A stretch of DNA of 64,000 nucleotides from Firmicutes bacterium HGW-Firmicutes-16 (GTDB taxonomy: Bacteria > Bacillota > Clostridia > Oscillospirales > Oscillospiraceae). A program made the position numbers and the translations under genes. Position 1 is the first letter of the stretch; every line of letters starts with the position of its first letter. The DNA lies in NCBI GenBank assembly GCA_002841545.1, contig PGZZ01000005.1:124001-188000 (forward strand), in the 5' to 3' direction. Shown piece after piece: positions 17,636-26,469 of this stretch. The notes beneath the pieces were generated by a model. It was given only the letters and a program-made list of their open reading frames with translations, was not told the DNA's origin and ran no database searches.

Positions 17636-18460
17636 TCATTCCTGATCCATACGGTGTATGCCGCTGAAATCGCCCTTCATAATGCATTTCGTCGGGCAGA
17701 CCTCCGCGCAGTGACCGCAGTTCGTGCACTTGTCATAGTCAATCTGCGAAAGATTGTTCGTGACCGTGATCGCACCGACGGGGCATTCCTTTTCGCATTT
17801 TTTGCAGGCAATACAGCCGTGAGAGCATGCTTTTCTGGTAATCACGCCCTTTTCTGTGTTCGAGCAGGTGACGAGCATTTTTTCCACGTCAGGCATGATG
17901 CTGATGAGCTTATTCGGGCAGACCGAAGCGCACATACCGCAGCCTATGCAAAGGCGGGTATTGACGTGAGCGATACCGTTTTCGATGCAAATCGCGTCAT
18001 TCGGACAGACAGTAGCGCAGTCGCCGAAGCCCATACAGCCAAAGGTGCATTTACCCGTGCCGCCGAAAAGGAGCTTTGCCGCTTTGCAGCTTTCTATACC
18101 CTGATAGTCCATTTTGGCGGAGGTGACTTTACAGTCGCCTTTGCACTTAATTACGGCGACCTGTTCGATAACGTCCTCAAACGCAACGCCGAGGACTTCC
18201 GAGAGCTTTCTTGAAACTGCGTCCGCTCCTGGAACGCAGAGATTGGTCTTAATGCCCTCCTCTTCGATTAGGGCATGAGCATAGCCGTCACAGCCGGGAT
18301 AGCCGCAGGCTCCGCAGTTCGCGCCCGGCAGACATTCGCGGATAACAGGAAAACGCTCGTCCTCCTTGACAGCCATGAGTTTTGAGGCGACCGCGAGCAT
18401 TACGGCACAAATTATGCCGATTGCGGTTACCAGAACAACAGCAAATATTATTCCATCCAT
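17636..18460 (-). CDS. rnfB: Rnf complex subunit B
   Basis: Iron-sulfur subunit of the membrane ferredoxin:NAD oxidoreductase that takes electrons from reduced ferredoxin. It has 274 residues. An N-terminal membrane helix (about 5-27) is followed by a 4Fe-4S domain of the type GANCGACGYPGCDGYAHAL (about 46-64). Further clusters follow: CMGFGDCATVCP, CIGCGMCASVCP, CIACKKCEKECP and CTNCGHCAEVCP. It is the last gene in the order C-D-G-E-A-B, the clostridial arrangement. The length is slightly short for acetogen RnfB but carries the full ferredoxin set. Confidence 0.96.
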   Translation of the reverse strand: MDGIIFAVVLVTAIGIICAVMLAVASKLMAVKEDERFPVIRECLPGANCGACGYPGCDGYAHALIEEEGIKTNLCVPGADAVSRKLSEVLGVAFEDVIEQVAVIKCKGDCKVTSAKMDYQGIESCKAAKLLFGGTGKCTFGCMGFGDCATVCPNDAICIENGIAHVNTRLCIGCGMCASVCPNKLISIMPDVEKMLVTCSNTEKGVITRKACSHGCIACKKCEKECPVGAITVTNNLSQIDYDKCTNCGHCAEVCPTKCIMKGDFSGIHRMDQE

Positions 18461-18473
18461 TGTCCGCCCCCCC

Positions 18474-19088
18474 TTAAGAAAACAGGCGCTCTATAACTCC
18501 GGCAAAGCCGAAGAAAGAGACAGATACGATGGAGGCCGCAACCAATGTGATTGGCAGGCCCTTGAACGCTTCGGGCGTATCTCCGCCATCCATGCGGGCG
18601 CGGACTCCGGAAAACAGCACCATAGCGAGGAAAAATCCGAGACCCGAGCCCAGGGAGTTGATGAGAGACGAAACGAAGTCATATTGGCTGCTGATATTAA
18701 GGATCGTAACGCCCAGAACAGCGCAGTTTGTTGTTATAAGCGGCAGATAAACGCCGAGAGCCGAGTGCAGAGACGGAATATACTTTTTAAGTATAATTTC
18801 TACAAGCTGAACAAGCGCCGCAATAACAAGAATGAATACTATAGTCTGCAAATAGCCGAAACCATGGGGATCAAGCAAATAATGCTGAATAGGCCAGGTA
18901 ACCGCCGTTGCAAGCATCATAACAAATATAACGGCGATGCTCATTCCTGTAGCTTGATCGAGTTTTTTTGAAACGCCTAGGAAAGGGCATATTCCGAGAA
19001 ATTTCTGTAAAACGTAGTTGTTTACGAACACGGCGGACATCAGTAGCATTACAAGCCCTTTAGCGTCCAAGTGTATAAGGTTTTCCAT
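18474..19088 (-). CDS. rnfA: Rnf complex subunit A
   Basis: A 204-residue integral membrane subunit with six helices. Diagnostic stretches are VNNYVLQKFLGICPFLGVSK near 23 and LLITTNCAVLGVTI near 117. Together with RnfE it holds a membrane-embedded iron-sulfur centre between paired cysteines (Cys34 and Cys123 region), inside the ion-pumping core. It overlaps the rnfE stop by one base and is 13 bp ahead of rnfB. Confidence 0.96.
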   Translation of the reverse strand: MENLIHLDAKGLVMLLMSAVFVNNYVLQKFLGICPFLGVSKKLDQATGMSIAVIFVMMLATAVTWPIQHYLLDPHGFGYLQTIVFILVIAALVQLVEIILKKYIPSLHSALGVYLPLITTNCAVLGVTILNISSQYDFVSSLINSLGSGLGFFLAMVLFSGVRARMDGGDTPEAFKGLPITLVAASIVSVSFFGFAGVIERLFS

Positions 19089-19774
19089 CAGGCTTCACTC
19101 TCCTTTCCGCTTTCCGTGCCTTTGAGTTTTCCGCAGGCGACGGCAGAGGGACAGCCCTTGCAGCCGAAATCTTCCTTCTTAATCGCCTTGCCCTTACTGA
19201 TTTTATTTACGAGCGCGATTAGGCAGCCGAAAACGAAGAAGCCACCGGGAGCAAGGGTCATTATCGAAATGTTATTGTCGATTAGAACAGGTATCTCCAT
19301 GCCGAACCATGTGCCGCTGCCCAGAATTTCGCGTATTGTAGCCATGGCGAACAGCGCAAGAGTAAATCCGAGTCCCATGCCGATGCCGTCAAGCGCGGAA
19401 TCAAGCACTGTGTTTTTGTTTGCAAACATCTCAGCACGTCCGAGGATAATGCAGTTGACAACGATTAGCGGCAGAAAGATTCCGAGGCTTTCGTTGAGCG
19501 CCGGCGCAAACGCCCTAACCAGCATCTGCACTATCGTTACAAAGCCCGCGATAAGGACTATGTAACACGGTATGCGCACCTTATCGGGTATTACGTTTCG
19601 AAGCGCCGATATCGCGATATTGGAACAGATAAGGACGATGGTTGCCGCAAGCCCCATGCCGATCGCGTTAGAGGCCTGAGTCGAAACCGCAAGCGTCGGG
19701 CAGGTACCCAGAACGAGGACAAGAACGGGGTTTTCCTTAATGATACCCTTTAAAAGTATTCCGAGCTTTTTCAT
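19088..19774 (-). CDS. rnfE: Rnf complex subunit E
   Basis: A 228-residue integral membrane subunit paralogous to RnfA, with the matching motifs PVLVLVLGTCPTLAVSTQ near 16 and LPLIVVNCIILGRAE near 103. The C-terminal tail after the last helix carries a short Cys pair (FGCKGCPSAVACGKL) that many clostridial RnfE proteins have. Start and stop abut rnfG and rnfA, showing a single translationally coupled operon. Confidence 0.96.
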   Translation of the reverse strand: MKKLGILLKGIIKENPVLVLVLGTCPTLAVSTQASNAIGMGLAATIVLICSNIAISALRNVIPDKVRIPCYIVLIAGFVTIVQMLVRAFAPALNESLGIFLPLIVVNCIILGRAEMFANKNTVLDSALDGIGMGLGFTLALFAMATIREILGSGTWFGMEIPVLIDNNISIMTLAPGGFFVFGCLIALVNKISKGKAIKKEDFGCKGCPSAVACGKLKGTESGKESEA

Positions 19775-20305
19775 CTATGCCGCCCCCTTTGCTGTTTCAT
19801 AAGCTGTAAAAGCGTCTTTTATCGCACCTAAATAAGCTTTCGAGGATATCGTTGCGCCCGAAATGGTTTCAACGCCCGAAAGCGATGAATCCTTGCCGGC
19901 AAATTGCTGTCTGAATTCGGGCAGGGTCGTTTTGGTTCCTAGTCCCTTTGTTTCGGACTGCAATAAAGTGTTGCAGTCCGTAATCTTGCCGTCCGCGTCC
20001 ATGCCGCATATAAGCTTCATATCGCCGCTGTAGCCTTTCGCTGTCAGCATAAACACAAAACCTGCGCCGTTGTCCGCTCTATAGACTTCGGTGACAGTTG
20101 ACGGAAGTCCTTCAAGCTCCATGAGCGTGAAGCTGTCCGCTTCTGGAAGCACCTCCTGCCGCGCCGCTTCCGCCGCAGCCTTTTCTGCCGCTGCTATAAT
20201 CGGGGCTGTTTTCTGGTTCGTAAAGGCAAGCGCCGCAGAGATTAATAGGCAAATGAGCGTTAAAACCAAAATCGGTTTTACGAAATCTTTTCCGATGCTG
20301 TTCAT
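19775..20305 (-). CDS. rnfG: Rnf complex subunit G
   Basis: A 176-residue subunit with one N-terminal membrane helix (about 11-28) and an extracytoplasmic FMN-binding domain. The flavinylation site is ETISGATISSKA, with Thr152 as the expected covalent FMN attachment residue, the substrate of ApbE. Electrons pass through it between RnfD and the membrane centre. It overlaps rnfD by 4 bp and directly precedes rnfE. Confidence 0.95.
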   Translation of the reverse strand: MNSIGKDFVKPILVLTLICLLISAALAFTNQKTAPIIAAAEKAAAEAARQEVLPEADSFTLMELEGLPSTVTEVYRADNGAGFVFMLTAKGYSGDMKLICGMDADGKITDCNTLLQSETKGLGTKTTLPEFRQQFAGKDSSLSGVETISGATISSKAYLGAIKDAFTAYETAKGAA

Positions 20306-21240
20306 ATCTTGACACCTCCCAGCGGCTTTTTACGCGTTGCCTTGGAGATATAAGGAGTGAGAATGTTCATAAGCAAAATCGAGAACGAAACGCCCTCGGG
20401 ATAGTTGCCCCATACTCTTATGAGAACCGTTATAAGTCCGCAGCCCAAGCCGAAGATGACGCGTCCCCAATCCGTTGAGGGAGTTGTAGAATAATCCGTA
20501 GCCATGAAAAACGCACCGATTATAAGTCCGCCGGAGAGCATTTCATACACGGAATAATTAACATCTCCTTTCAAAAGGAACGTGAACAGAAAAACAGTTC
20601 CGATGAAAGCGACCGGTGTGTGCCACGAAATGACGCGACGAATAAGGAGATATGCACCTCCGAGAAGCAGCGCTATAGCACTTGTTTCGCCAAGGCAGCC
20701 TCCGCGGACGCCGAGCAGCATATTGGTAATCGTCGGGAGAGTTCCTCCACCCTCCATGCCCTTGAGAATGGCGAGAGGAGTTGCGCTCGAAACAGCGTCT
20801 GTGGCACCCGGGATGACCCATGTCGTCATGGTGCTTGAAAACGCGATCAGCAAAATAATACGCGCGGTGATTGCGGGATTTGCGAAGTTCTGTCCAAGCC
20901 CGCCGAAAAGTCCCTTTACGACAACGATTGCGACAAGGCTTCCGAAAGCCGCCTGCCAGAGCGGTATGCCTACGGGTAGGTTGTAAGCCAGCAGTACGCC
21001 CGTGACCACCGCCGAAAGATCGCCTATCGTGGACGGTTTTTTGACGATTTTCTCAAAGCCCCATTCGCCCGCGACCGCGAAAGCGACGCAGACCGCCGTT
21101 ATGAGAAGAGCACGTGCTCCGAAAACCAAAAACGAGGCGATTAGCGCTGGGACGAGTGCGATGAGCACGTCGCGCATTATTTTAGTGGTGCTAGTATTAT
21201 CCTTTATATGAGGAGAAATCGAAACAGTCATGTTGCTCAT
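20302..21240 (-). CDS. rnfD: Rnf complex subunit D
   Basis: A 312-residue, multi-helix NqrB/RnfD-family subunit that holds covalent FMN and riboflavin and takes part in ion translocation. The flavinylation segment is TDAVSSATPLAIL, with Thr154 as the likely FMN ester site. Other family blocks are GLGQNFANPAITARI near 114, GETSAIALLLGGAYLL and FMATDYSTTP. It overlaps both rnfC and rnfG by 4 bp. Confidence 0.96.
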   Translation of the reverse strand: MSNMTVSISPHIKDNTSTTKIMRDVLIALVPALIASFLVFGARALLITAVCVAFAVAGEWGFEKIVKKPSTIGDLSAVVTGVLLAYNLPVGIPLWQAAFGSLVAIVVVKGLFGGLGQNFANPAITARIILLIAFSSTMTTWVIPGATDAVSSATPLAILKGMEGGGTLPTITNMLLGVRGGCLGETSAIALLLGGAYLLIRRVISWHTPVAFIGTVFLFTFLLKGDVNYSVYEMLSGGLIIGAFFMATDYSTTPSTDWGRVIFGLGCGLITVLIRVWGNYPEGVSFSILLMNILTPYISKATRKKPLGGVKI

Positions 21241-22601
21241 TTTTTCTCCTCCTTTTTTGCTTCTTCTTTCTTCTTCAACATTTCAGTCGCGGCCTTCTGC
21301 GCGTTCTGGTAATCCCTAAGCATTGCTTTTGCGAGCTTATTAATCTGAACAAGCGGGCGATTTGCCGGACATACATAGGCACAGCAGCCACATTCCATGC
21401 AGAGATTGACCTTCAAAACATCCAAATCCTCGGGTTTTTTGAGCTTGAACGCTGTTTCGATGTCGGTGGGGGCAAGATTAAGCGGGCAGTGCGAGACACA
21501 GCGTCCGCATTTTATGCAGGCCGTCTCCGCAGGAATCACGGCATCCTTTTCGTTAAAAGCAAGAATTGCGTTCGTATTTTTAAGTATGGGCGCGTCGAGA
21601 TTCGGAACCGCAAGCCCCATCATGGGTCCGCCGTAAAGAACCTTTTTAGGTTCACTCTTGAATCCGCCGCAGAAATCGAAAACGTCCTTGATCGGCGTTC
21701 CAATCGGCGCAATCACGTTCTTCGGGTTTTTGACCGCCGAGCCATCCACAGTTATGCATTTTTCGACGAGCGGAATACCTGTTTTAATGTATTTTGCAAC
21801 AGCGGCGAGAGTTGTACAGTTAATAACGATTGCGCCGACGTCTAGCGGCAACTTTCCCTCCGGTACGATGCGCCCGATTGTGTGAAAAATCAAAACCTTT
21901 TCACCGCCCTGCGGGTACATGGCCGGCAGAGCCTTTACCTCGACTCCGCCACCCGATACGCACAGCTTTTTGTAAGTGCTGATGCATTCGGGCTTATTAT
22001 CCTCAATACCGATGATGATGCGCTTAACCTGCATGTACTTTTTGAGCAGTTCTATGCCCTCCCAGACGAGCTGCTTGTCGTCGAGCATTGTTCTGGTGTC
22101 ACTTGTTATATAGGGCTCGCATTCGGCTCCGTTTATAATAACGGCTTCGATTGCTGAAAGATCCTTAACCGTGAGCTTCACGGCAGTCGGGAAGCCTGCT
22201 CCACCGAGACCCACAACGCCGCTCGCTCGAACTGCATCGAGAAACTCCTGAAGGCTTTCCACCTTTGGAGGCTCTATACTCTCGGACATTGTCTGTAATC
22301 CGTCTGTTTCAATTGTTATAGCGGGTACGAACTGACCGCCTGACATAAGCATATCGTCAAGCTTCTTGACCTTGCCCGAAACGCCTGAATACACGGGTGA
22401 AGACACAAAGCCGCCCGCCTCTGCGATGAGCTGGCCGACCTTAACCTCGTCCCCCACATTCACAATGGGCTTCGCCGCGGCACCGATATGCATAGACATC
22501 GGAATCGTGACAAAAGCGGGAATCGGCATTTTTTCCGGTTTATCCCCCGCCGTGTTCTTCCGATGCGGCACACGTACTCCGTGAAGTGTTTTTCTGTACA
22601 C
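21237..22601 (-). CDS. rnfC: Rnf complex subunit C
   Basis: NADH-binding peripheral subunit, 454 residues from the GTG at 22601, chosen because TTAGGAGGAG stands just upstream; a longer reading adds 19 poorly conserved residues. An N-terminal biotinyl-like domain has FVTIPMSMHIGAAAKPIVNV. The NADH/FMN-binding SLBB part contains VGLGGAGFPTAVKL and INGAECEPYITSD. Two 4Fe-4S motifs follow near the end, CIKCGRCVSHCP and CMECGCCAYVCP, then a Lys/Glu-rich tail. It is the first gene of the rnf operon, reading away from apbE. Confidence 0.96.
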   Translation of the reverse strand: MYRKTLHGVRVPHRKNTAGDKPEKMPIPAFVTIPMSMHIGAAAKPIVNVGDEVKVGQLIAEAGGFVSSPVYSGVSGKVKKLDDMLMSGGQFVPAITIETDGLQTMSESIEPPKVESLQEFLDAVRASGVVGLGGAGFPTAVKLTVKDLSAIEAVIINGAECEPYITSDTRTMLDDKQLVWEGIELLKKYMQVKRIIIGIEDNKPECISTYKKLCVSGGGVEVKALPAMYPQGGEKVLIFHTIGRIVPEGKLPLDVGAIVINCTTLAAVAKYIKTGIPLVEKCITVDGSAVKNPKNVIAPIGTPIKDVFDFCGGFKSEPKKVLYGGPMMGLAVPNLDAPILKNTNAILAFNEKDAVIPAETACIKCGRCVSHCPLNLAPTDIETAFKLKKPEDLDVLKVNLCMECGCCAYVCPANRPLVQINKLAKAMLRDYQNAQKAATEMLKKKEEAKKEEKK

Positions 22602-22663
22602 GGTTTCTCCTCCTAACTTCATACCCCACGGCTCTCTCCGCAGGATGCAATCATGCAATTTTT

Positions 22664-22693
22664 ATTATATACATTAAGAGCTTGTATTGTCCA
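22664..22693 (-). promoter_or_regulatory. Candidate promoter of rnfCDGEAB
   Basis: On the minus strand, TGGACA (22688-22693) and TATAAT (22664-22669) are separated by 18 bp, about 65 bp upstream of the rnfC GTG. Confidence 0.5.
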
Positions 22694-22711
22694 TACGGAA
22701 ATCTATAGTTT

Positions 22712-22741
22712 TTGTTGAAATCTTTGACAATCTATTATAAT
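22712..22741 (+). promoter_or_regulatory. Candidate promoter of apbE
   Basis: TTGTTG (22712-22717) and TATAAT (22736-22741) are 18 bp apart and end about 30 bp before the apbE start, back to back with the rnf promoter. Confidence 0.45.
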
Positions 22742-22772
22742 ATTGATGCAACATCTACAAAGGAGACGTACA

Positions 22773-23774
22773 ATGGGGGGCAGTTATCGGCATAAACTTA
22801 ACGTCCTGGCTCTTATTTTTGTTATACTTTTTACAAATTTCAGTGCTTGCGCAAGCTCAGAGACTGGAAAAATTACCAAAAACGACTTTGTTTTGAACAC
22901 CGTTGCAACCATAACGCTCTATGACAGCAATAATGAAGCGCTGATTGACGAGTGCTTCGATTTGTGCCGTCATTACGAGTCTCTTTTCTCCAAAACGGAC
23001 GTAAACAGCGAAATATATAAGCTCAACCACCGCGAAACAAGCGAAGTATCGATTGAAACGGCGAAGCTGATTACCGAAGGCCTCTATTACTCCAAGCTTT
23101 CAGACGGCGCTTTTGATATAACGATTACGCCGCTCACCTCGCTGTGGAACTTTGCATCCGAATCCCCCTCCGTCCCCTCTGCGGAAGAAATCGGGTCCGC
23201 ACGTGAAAAGGTCGATTATACGGTAGTAACCGTCTCAGGCAACACAGTGACCTTTTCAAACGACTACACAGCAATCGACCTCGGCGCAATCGCCAAGGGC
23301 TACATAGCTGATAAGGTAAAAGAGCTCCTCGTTTCGCGCGGTATAAAAAAAGCCATTATCAACCTCGGCGGTAACGTAATGTGCATCGGCGGAAAGACCG
23401 CCACGGAGGGTTTCAAAATCGGAATTCAGTATCCTTTTGAGGAAAGCTCGATTGCGAGCGTCACCGTTCGCGACCTTTCTGTCGTTACTTCGGGTATATA
23501 CGAGAGATATTTCGAGAAGGACGGAACTCTTTATCACCATATTTTGAACCCGAAAACAGGCTATCCCTATGACAACAATTTGCTGTCGGTAACGATCATA
23601 GGTGAAAACTCCTGCACCTGCGACGCTCTTTCAACGACCTGCTACGCGCTCAGCAAGGATGCCGGCACAGCGCTCATCGAAGACTTGGACGGCTACTACG
23701 CGATTTTCATAACAGACGATTACAAGCTATGGTACACTGACGGAACGGAGACAGCGCTTAACATAGAAACATAA
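22773..23774 (+). CDS. apbE: FAD:protein FMN transferase (lipoprotein)
   Basis: Transfers FMN from FAD onto Thr in S/T-GAT-type motifs of partner proteins, here most likely RnfG and RnfD. It has 333 residues from the ATG at 22773, which has AAAGGAG upstream. A lipoprotein signal with lipobox FSAC places it outside the membrane, where the RnfG flavin site is. Family blocks are DFVLNTVATITLYD near 37, SDGAFDITITPLTSLWNF near 110, AIDLGAIAKGYIADKV near 168, INLGGNVMCIGG and YHHILNPKTGYP. It is divergent from rnfC, which explains its function. A perfect terminator follows. Confidence 0.95.
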   Translation: MGGSYRHKLNVLALIFVILFTNFSACASSETGKITKNDFVLNTVATITLYDSNNEALIDECFDLCRHYESLFSKTDVNSEIYKLNHRETSEVSIETAKLITEGLYYSKLSDGAFDITITPLTSLWNFASESPSVPSAEEIGSAREKVDYTVVTVSGNTVTFSNDYTAIDLGAIAKGYIADKVKELLVSRGIKKAIINLGGNVMCIGGKTATEGFKIGIQYPFEESSIASVTVRDLSVVTSGIYERYFEKDGTLYHHILNPKTGYPYDNNLLSVTIIGENSCTCDALSTTCYALSKDAGTALIEDLDGYYAIFITDDYKLWYTDGTETALNIET

Positions 23775-23785
23775 GTCGACCACAG

Positions 23786-23818
23786 AAAAACCGGAGCGCA
23801 TCTTGCGCTCCGGTTTTT
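23786..23818. terminator. Bidirectional terminator, apbE / PAP2 gene
   Basis: A perfect 15-bp stem (23786-23800 and 23804-23818) has A5 on one side and T5 on the other, between two convergent genes. Confidence 0.95.
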
Positions 23819-23820
23819 GT

Positions 23821-24498
23821 TTATGTTATAGGTTTGTCCTTGGGTTTTTTCGTCAGCAGGTTTTCGACCCATGTGAGCACCTTTCTTGCGGGCCCCTTGT
23901 AGACGAAGAAATATACGGCAACCGAGACGACGATGCCGGCGAAAATATCGAGCACCGAGTGCTGCTTTAAAAACACAGTGGCAAGTATGATGGCAGTGCA
24001 AAGCGTCCAGTTAAATATCTGGAGCCACACCTTTGATTTAAGTGTTTTGCTCTTGGTAATTGCGAAGGCAACAGCAAGCGCCCCCACAACATGCATACTT
24101 GGAAAAACATTGGTGTTCGTATCAAAGGCCTGCGTCCATTTCACTATCTGTGAGGCAAAATTGGGTCCATAGATGACAGGACGAAGATCCTGTCCGTTGG
24201 GAAACACGGATATAATCGTTGTGCTTATAAAAAATCCAAAAATTAGCGAAAGCATATAGTTTTCAAAGGCTTCGCCATCTTTAAAGAGGAAATAAAAGCC
24301 AGTAATAACCATATAAAAAAACCATGTAAAGTAAGGGAAGATAAACCATTCGCAGAAGGGTATCAGGTTGTCGAGCGTACAGTGTATGGGATAGTAGTCG
24401 GTTATAACCGTCTGCTCCAGTATAAAATACCAGAGAAGGTGAATGGGTAAGTATAACATCATTATCCATTGTCTTTTTGTCGGAAAATTCCTATTCAT
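23821..24498 (-). CDS. PAP2-family membrane phosphatase
   Basis: A 225-residue polytopic protein of the phosphatidic acid phosphatase type 2 family, with about six helices. The conserved motifs are VFPSMHVVGALAVA (PSxH) and FLKQHSVLDIFAGIVV (the last His/Asp pair, usually SRxxxxxHxxxD; here shortened to LKQHSVLD). The first motif, KxxxxxxRP, appears as GQDLRPVIYG. Such enzymes dephosphorylate lipid phosphates such as undecaprenyl or phosphatidyl phosphates. The acyltransferase gene next upstream supports a lipid role. Confidence 0.85.
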   Translation of the reverse strand: MNRNFPTKRQWIMMLYLPIHLLWYFILEQTVITDYYPIHCTLDNLIPFCEWFIFPYFTWFFYMVITGFYFLFKDGEAFENYMLSLIFGFFISTTIISVFPNGQDLRPVIYGPNFASQIVKWTQAFDTNTNVFPSMHVVGALAVAFAITKSKTLKSKVWLQIFNWTLCTAIILATVFLKQHSVLDIFAGIVVSVAVYFFVYKGPARKVLTWVENLLTKKPKDKPIT

Positions 24499-24579
24499 TC
24501 TGATTGACTCCTAACGCAGGGATAGATTTCATAGCCGCGCATATATTAACACATTACAACGGTTAATTCCAATATTTTA

Positions 24580-25296
24580 TTATTCACCGTGGCGCGCAAA
24601 GAATTCCTGTATAGCCGCAGTCGCCAAAACGACCTGCTCCTCATATTTCACCGCCGGATCGTAAAGTATCGGTTTTCCTACTCTGATTATTTTTCTCTTC
24701 CAGTCAACATATGTAGGATAAAAATATACACTCTCCCTTTTGCGGGCATAGTAGAGCTTGCCGACAGACAAAAAACCGTCAAATATCTTCTCTCCGTACT
24801 TGCCATAGCCTGTGGGGTGTTCGGGGAAAAGAAGAAGATGTTTGCCGTCTTGCAGCATCTTTATGCTGTTTCGCAGGGTGGACATTACGCCCGTGTCATG
24901 ATAAACGGGAACGCAGTCGCTTCCGTGTAAAATGAGCGGCAGAATAAGAGCATAGATATAGGCTACCGTGTAGCTGAAAATCGGAGAATACCACTTATTC
25001 AAGTCCCACCAATAGTCTCGGCGGATATAGGCCGGCGCTGCCTTTGGGGACAAAACCTGCGCATTTATCCAAGGTCTGATATCCTTACTAAGCTCGAAGT
25101 GAGCATTCATCGCAATCGGTCCAAAAGCCCTGTCATGGTTGCATACAAAGACCGCGGGCTTGCCTGCAAATGGCTCCTCCCATACGGTTTTCATCGGCTT
25201 TGTAAAAAAGATGATAAGTCCTCTCAGAAACTTATAAAACCGGCTCTGAATATGTTTTTCAATTCTTTCTGTTCGCTTTTCCTTCATATCTACCAT
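24580..25296 (-). CDS. 1-acylglycerol-phosphate acyltransferase-like protein
   Basis: A 238-residue member of the PlsC/lysophospholipid acyltransferase superfamily. The catalytic block is AVFVCNHDRAFGPIAM (NHxxxxxGP rather than the strict NHxxxxD form), followed by a second region LLLFPEHPTGYGKYG, analogous to the FPEGTRS motif. It lacks obvious long membrane helices apart from one near 115-130. It probably acts on a lysophospholipid or another acyl acceptor at the membrane. It lies about 80 bp upstream of the PAP2 gene in the same direction. Confidence 0.75.
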   Translation of the reverse strand: MVDMKEKRTERIEKHIQSRFYKFLRGLIIFFTKPMKTVWEEPFAGKPAVFVCNHDRAFGPIAMNAHFELSKDIRPWINAQVLSPKAAPAYIRRDYWWDLNKWYSPIFSYTVAYIYALILPLILHGSDCVPVYHDTGVMSTLRNSIKMLQDGKHLLLFPEHPTGYGKYGEKIFDGFLSVGKLYYARKRESVYFYPTYVDWKRKIIRVGKPILYDPAVKYEEQVVLATAAIQEFFARHGE

Positions 25297-25347
25297 AACA
25301 CTCTCCTTGATACCAAAAAACGAGGAAATTTTGAGCAGTGCTAACCG

Positions 25348-25866
25348 CTATTTTTTGAGTATTCTGTCCCGCTCCTTGTAGTCCGGCAGCACCGAGGCAA
25401 TCAGCGCATAAAAATCACTTCCGTGGTTTCTATGTACAATATGGGCCAGCTCATGTACAACGACATATTCGACAGCCTCTATCGGGTACTGCATCAGCCT
25501 GAAGGAAAAGCAGAGCCTGTTTTGTGCGCTGCAGCTCCCGAAGCGTCTTCCCGCCTTCGTAATTTTGATGCCCTCTGGTTTTAATCCCATTATGGCCGCA
25601 TATCTTTCAACAAGCGGAGGTATCTCCATTTTCGCCCTCGCGGTCAATTTGGACACTTCCTCTTCCGTGAGCGGAACGCGGCTTTCGGCTCGAAGCCGCT
25701 GTTTTTCCATGTGGCTATCAATCCAGCCTCTTTTTCTTTCTGCAAAGCTATGTATATACGCCGTTGGACAGCGCCTCGGCGCACGGATAATCAGCTTTGC
25801 CTCGCCGGTTATCTCAAGCGAAAGCGTCTTCCGGTCCGAGCGGACTATCTCATAATCATAGGTCAT
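25348..25866 (-). CDS. YgjP-like zinc metallopeptidase (DUF45/M48-type)
   Basis: A 172-residue cytosolic protein. The ATG at 25866 is preferred over an earlier GTG at 25899 because MTYDYEIVRSDRKTLSLEI is the usual family opening and AGGCGG lies upstream; the GTG would overlap the previous gene by 16 bp. The zinc site is VVHELAHIVHRNHGSDFYAL (HExxH with a third His in HGSDF). The central RRFGSCSAQNRLCFSFRLM is characteristic. The substrate is unknown; YgjP-type genes are often near nucleotide or restriction genes, but not here. It follows the flavoprotein gene by 17 bp. Confidence 0.87.
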   Translation of the reverse strand: MTYDYEIVRSDRKTLSLEITGEAKLIIRAPRRCPTAYIHSFAERKRGWIDSHMEKQRLRAESRVPLTEEEVSKLTARAKMEIPPLVERYAAIMGLKPEGIKITKAGRRFGSCSAQNRLCFSFRLMQYPIEAVEYVVVHELAHIVHRNHGSDFYALIASVLPDYKERDRILKK

Positions 25867-25883
25867 TTTTGACTTGCCGCCTA

Positions 25884-26426
25884 TCAAAGAAGCTTCCACG
25901 CTTCGGAAAGCTCTTTTGCCGATTCCTCAGATTTCGACAGTTCACCCGGCTCATTGGCAGAATAGAAGTATCCGAAAGCCTTTTCCCAGCCCAGGTACTC
26001 GCAAACACAGTCAAACTGAGTGTTTATGAGATCGTACTGCTTTCCTGTAATCGCGTCCTCTCCGACGGCGAAGATTCCGAGCTTCTTATTCTGCTTTTTA
26101 AACATTTCGGTTCTCGAATGGAACTTATCCAAAACCGCCTTGAGTTGGGAGGATATGCCCCACCAGTAGACCGGAGAACCGAAAATTACGGCATCCGCGG
26201 CATATATTTTGTCTATGACCGCCTTCGTGTCGTCCTTCATTACGCAGTCGCCGCCGTTTTTTTGGCAGACATCACAGGCGACACAGCCGCCTACCTTCAG
26301 TCTTGTTATATTTAATATTTCAACTTCGTTCGCTGTGTTATTTGTTATCCCGTCCGCAAGCGTTTTCATGGCATAGCTCGTATTGCCGTTGATGCGCGGA
26401 CTTCCGTTCAAAATTAGTATTTTCAT
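25884..26426 (-). CDS. Iron-sulfur flavoprotein (flavodoxin-fold, NADPH-dependent FMN reductase family)
   Basis: A 180-residue protein. An FMN-binding flavodoxin fold is shown by the phosphate loop LILNGSPRINGNTSYAMK near 4 and by VIFGSPVYWWGISSQLKAVL near 84. A compact cysteine cluster, GGCVACDVCQKNGGDC (CX2CX2CX6C, about 47-62), is the 4Fe-4S site of Isf-type flavoproteins. It probably shuttles electrons from ferredoxin to small acceptors such as oxygen, peroxide or quinones. It is co-directional with the YgjP-like gene. Confidence 0.9.
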   Translation of the reverse strand: MKILILNGSPRINGNTSYAMKTLADGITNNTANEVEILNITRLKVGGCVACDVCQKNGGDCVMKDDTKAVIDKIYAADAVIFGSPVYWWGISSQLKAVLDKFHSRTEMFKKQNKKLGIFAVGEDAITGKQYDLINTQFDCVCEYLGWEKAFGYFYSANEPGELSKSEESAKELSEAWKLL

Positions 26427-26469
26427 TGTTTCGCCTCCGTAATCTTCGGGAAGAATTTAGTCTAGTCGA

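Noticed and set aside
17525-18214. A long plus-strand reading frame opposite rnfB
   Set aside because: It is an antisense shadow of the cysteine-rich rnfB codons; no ribosome-binding site or family.
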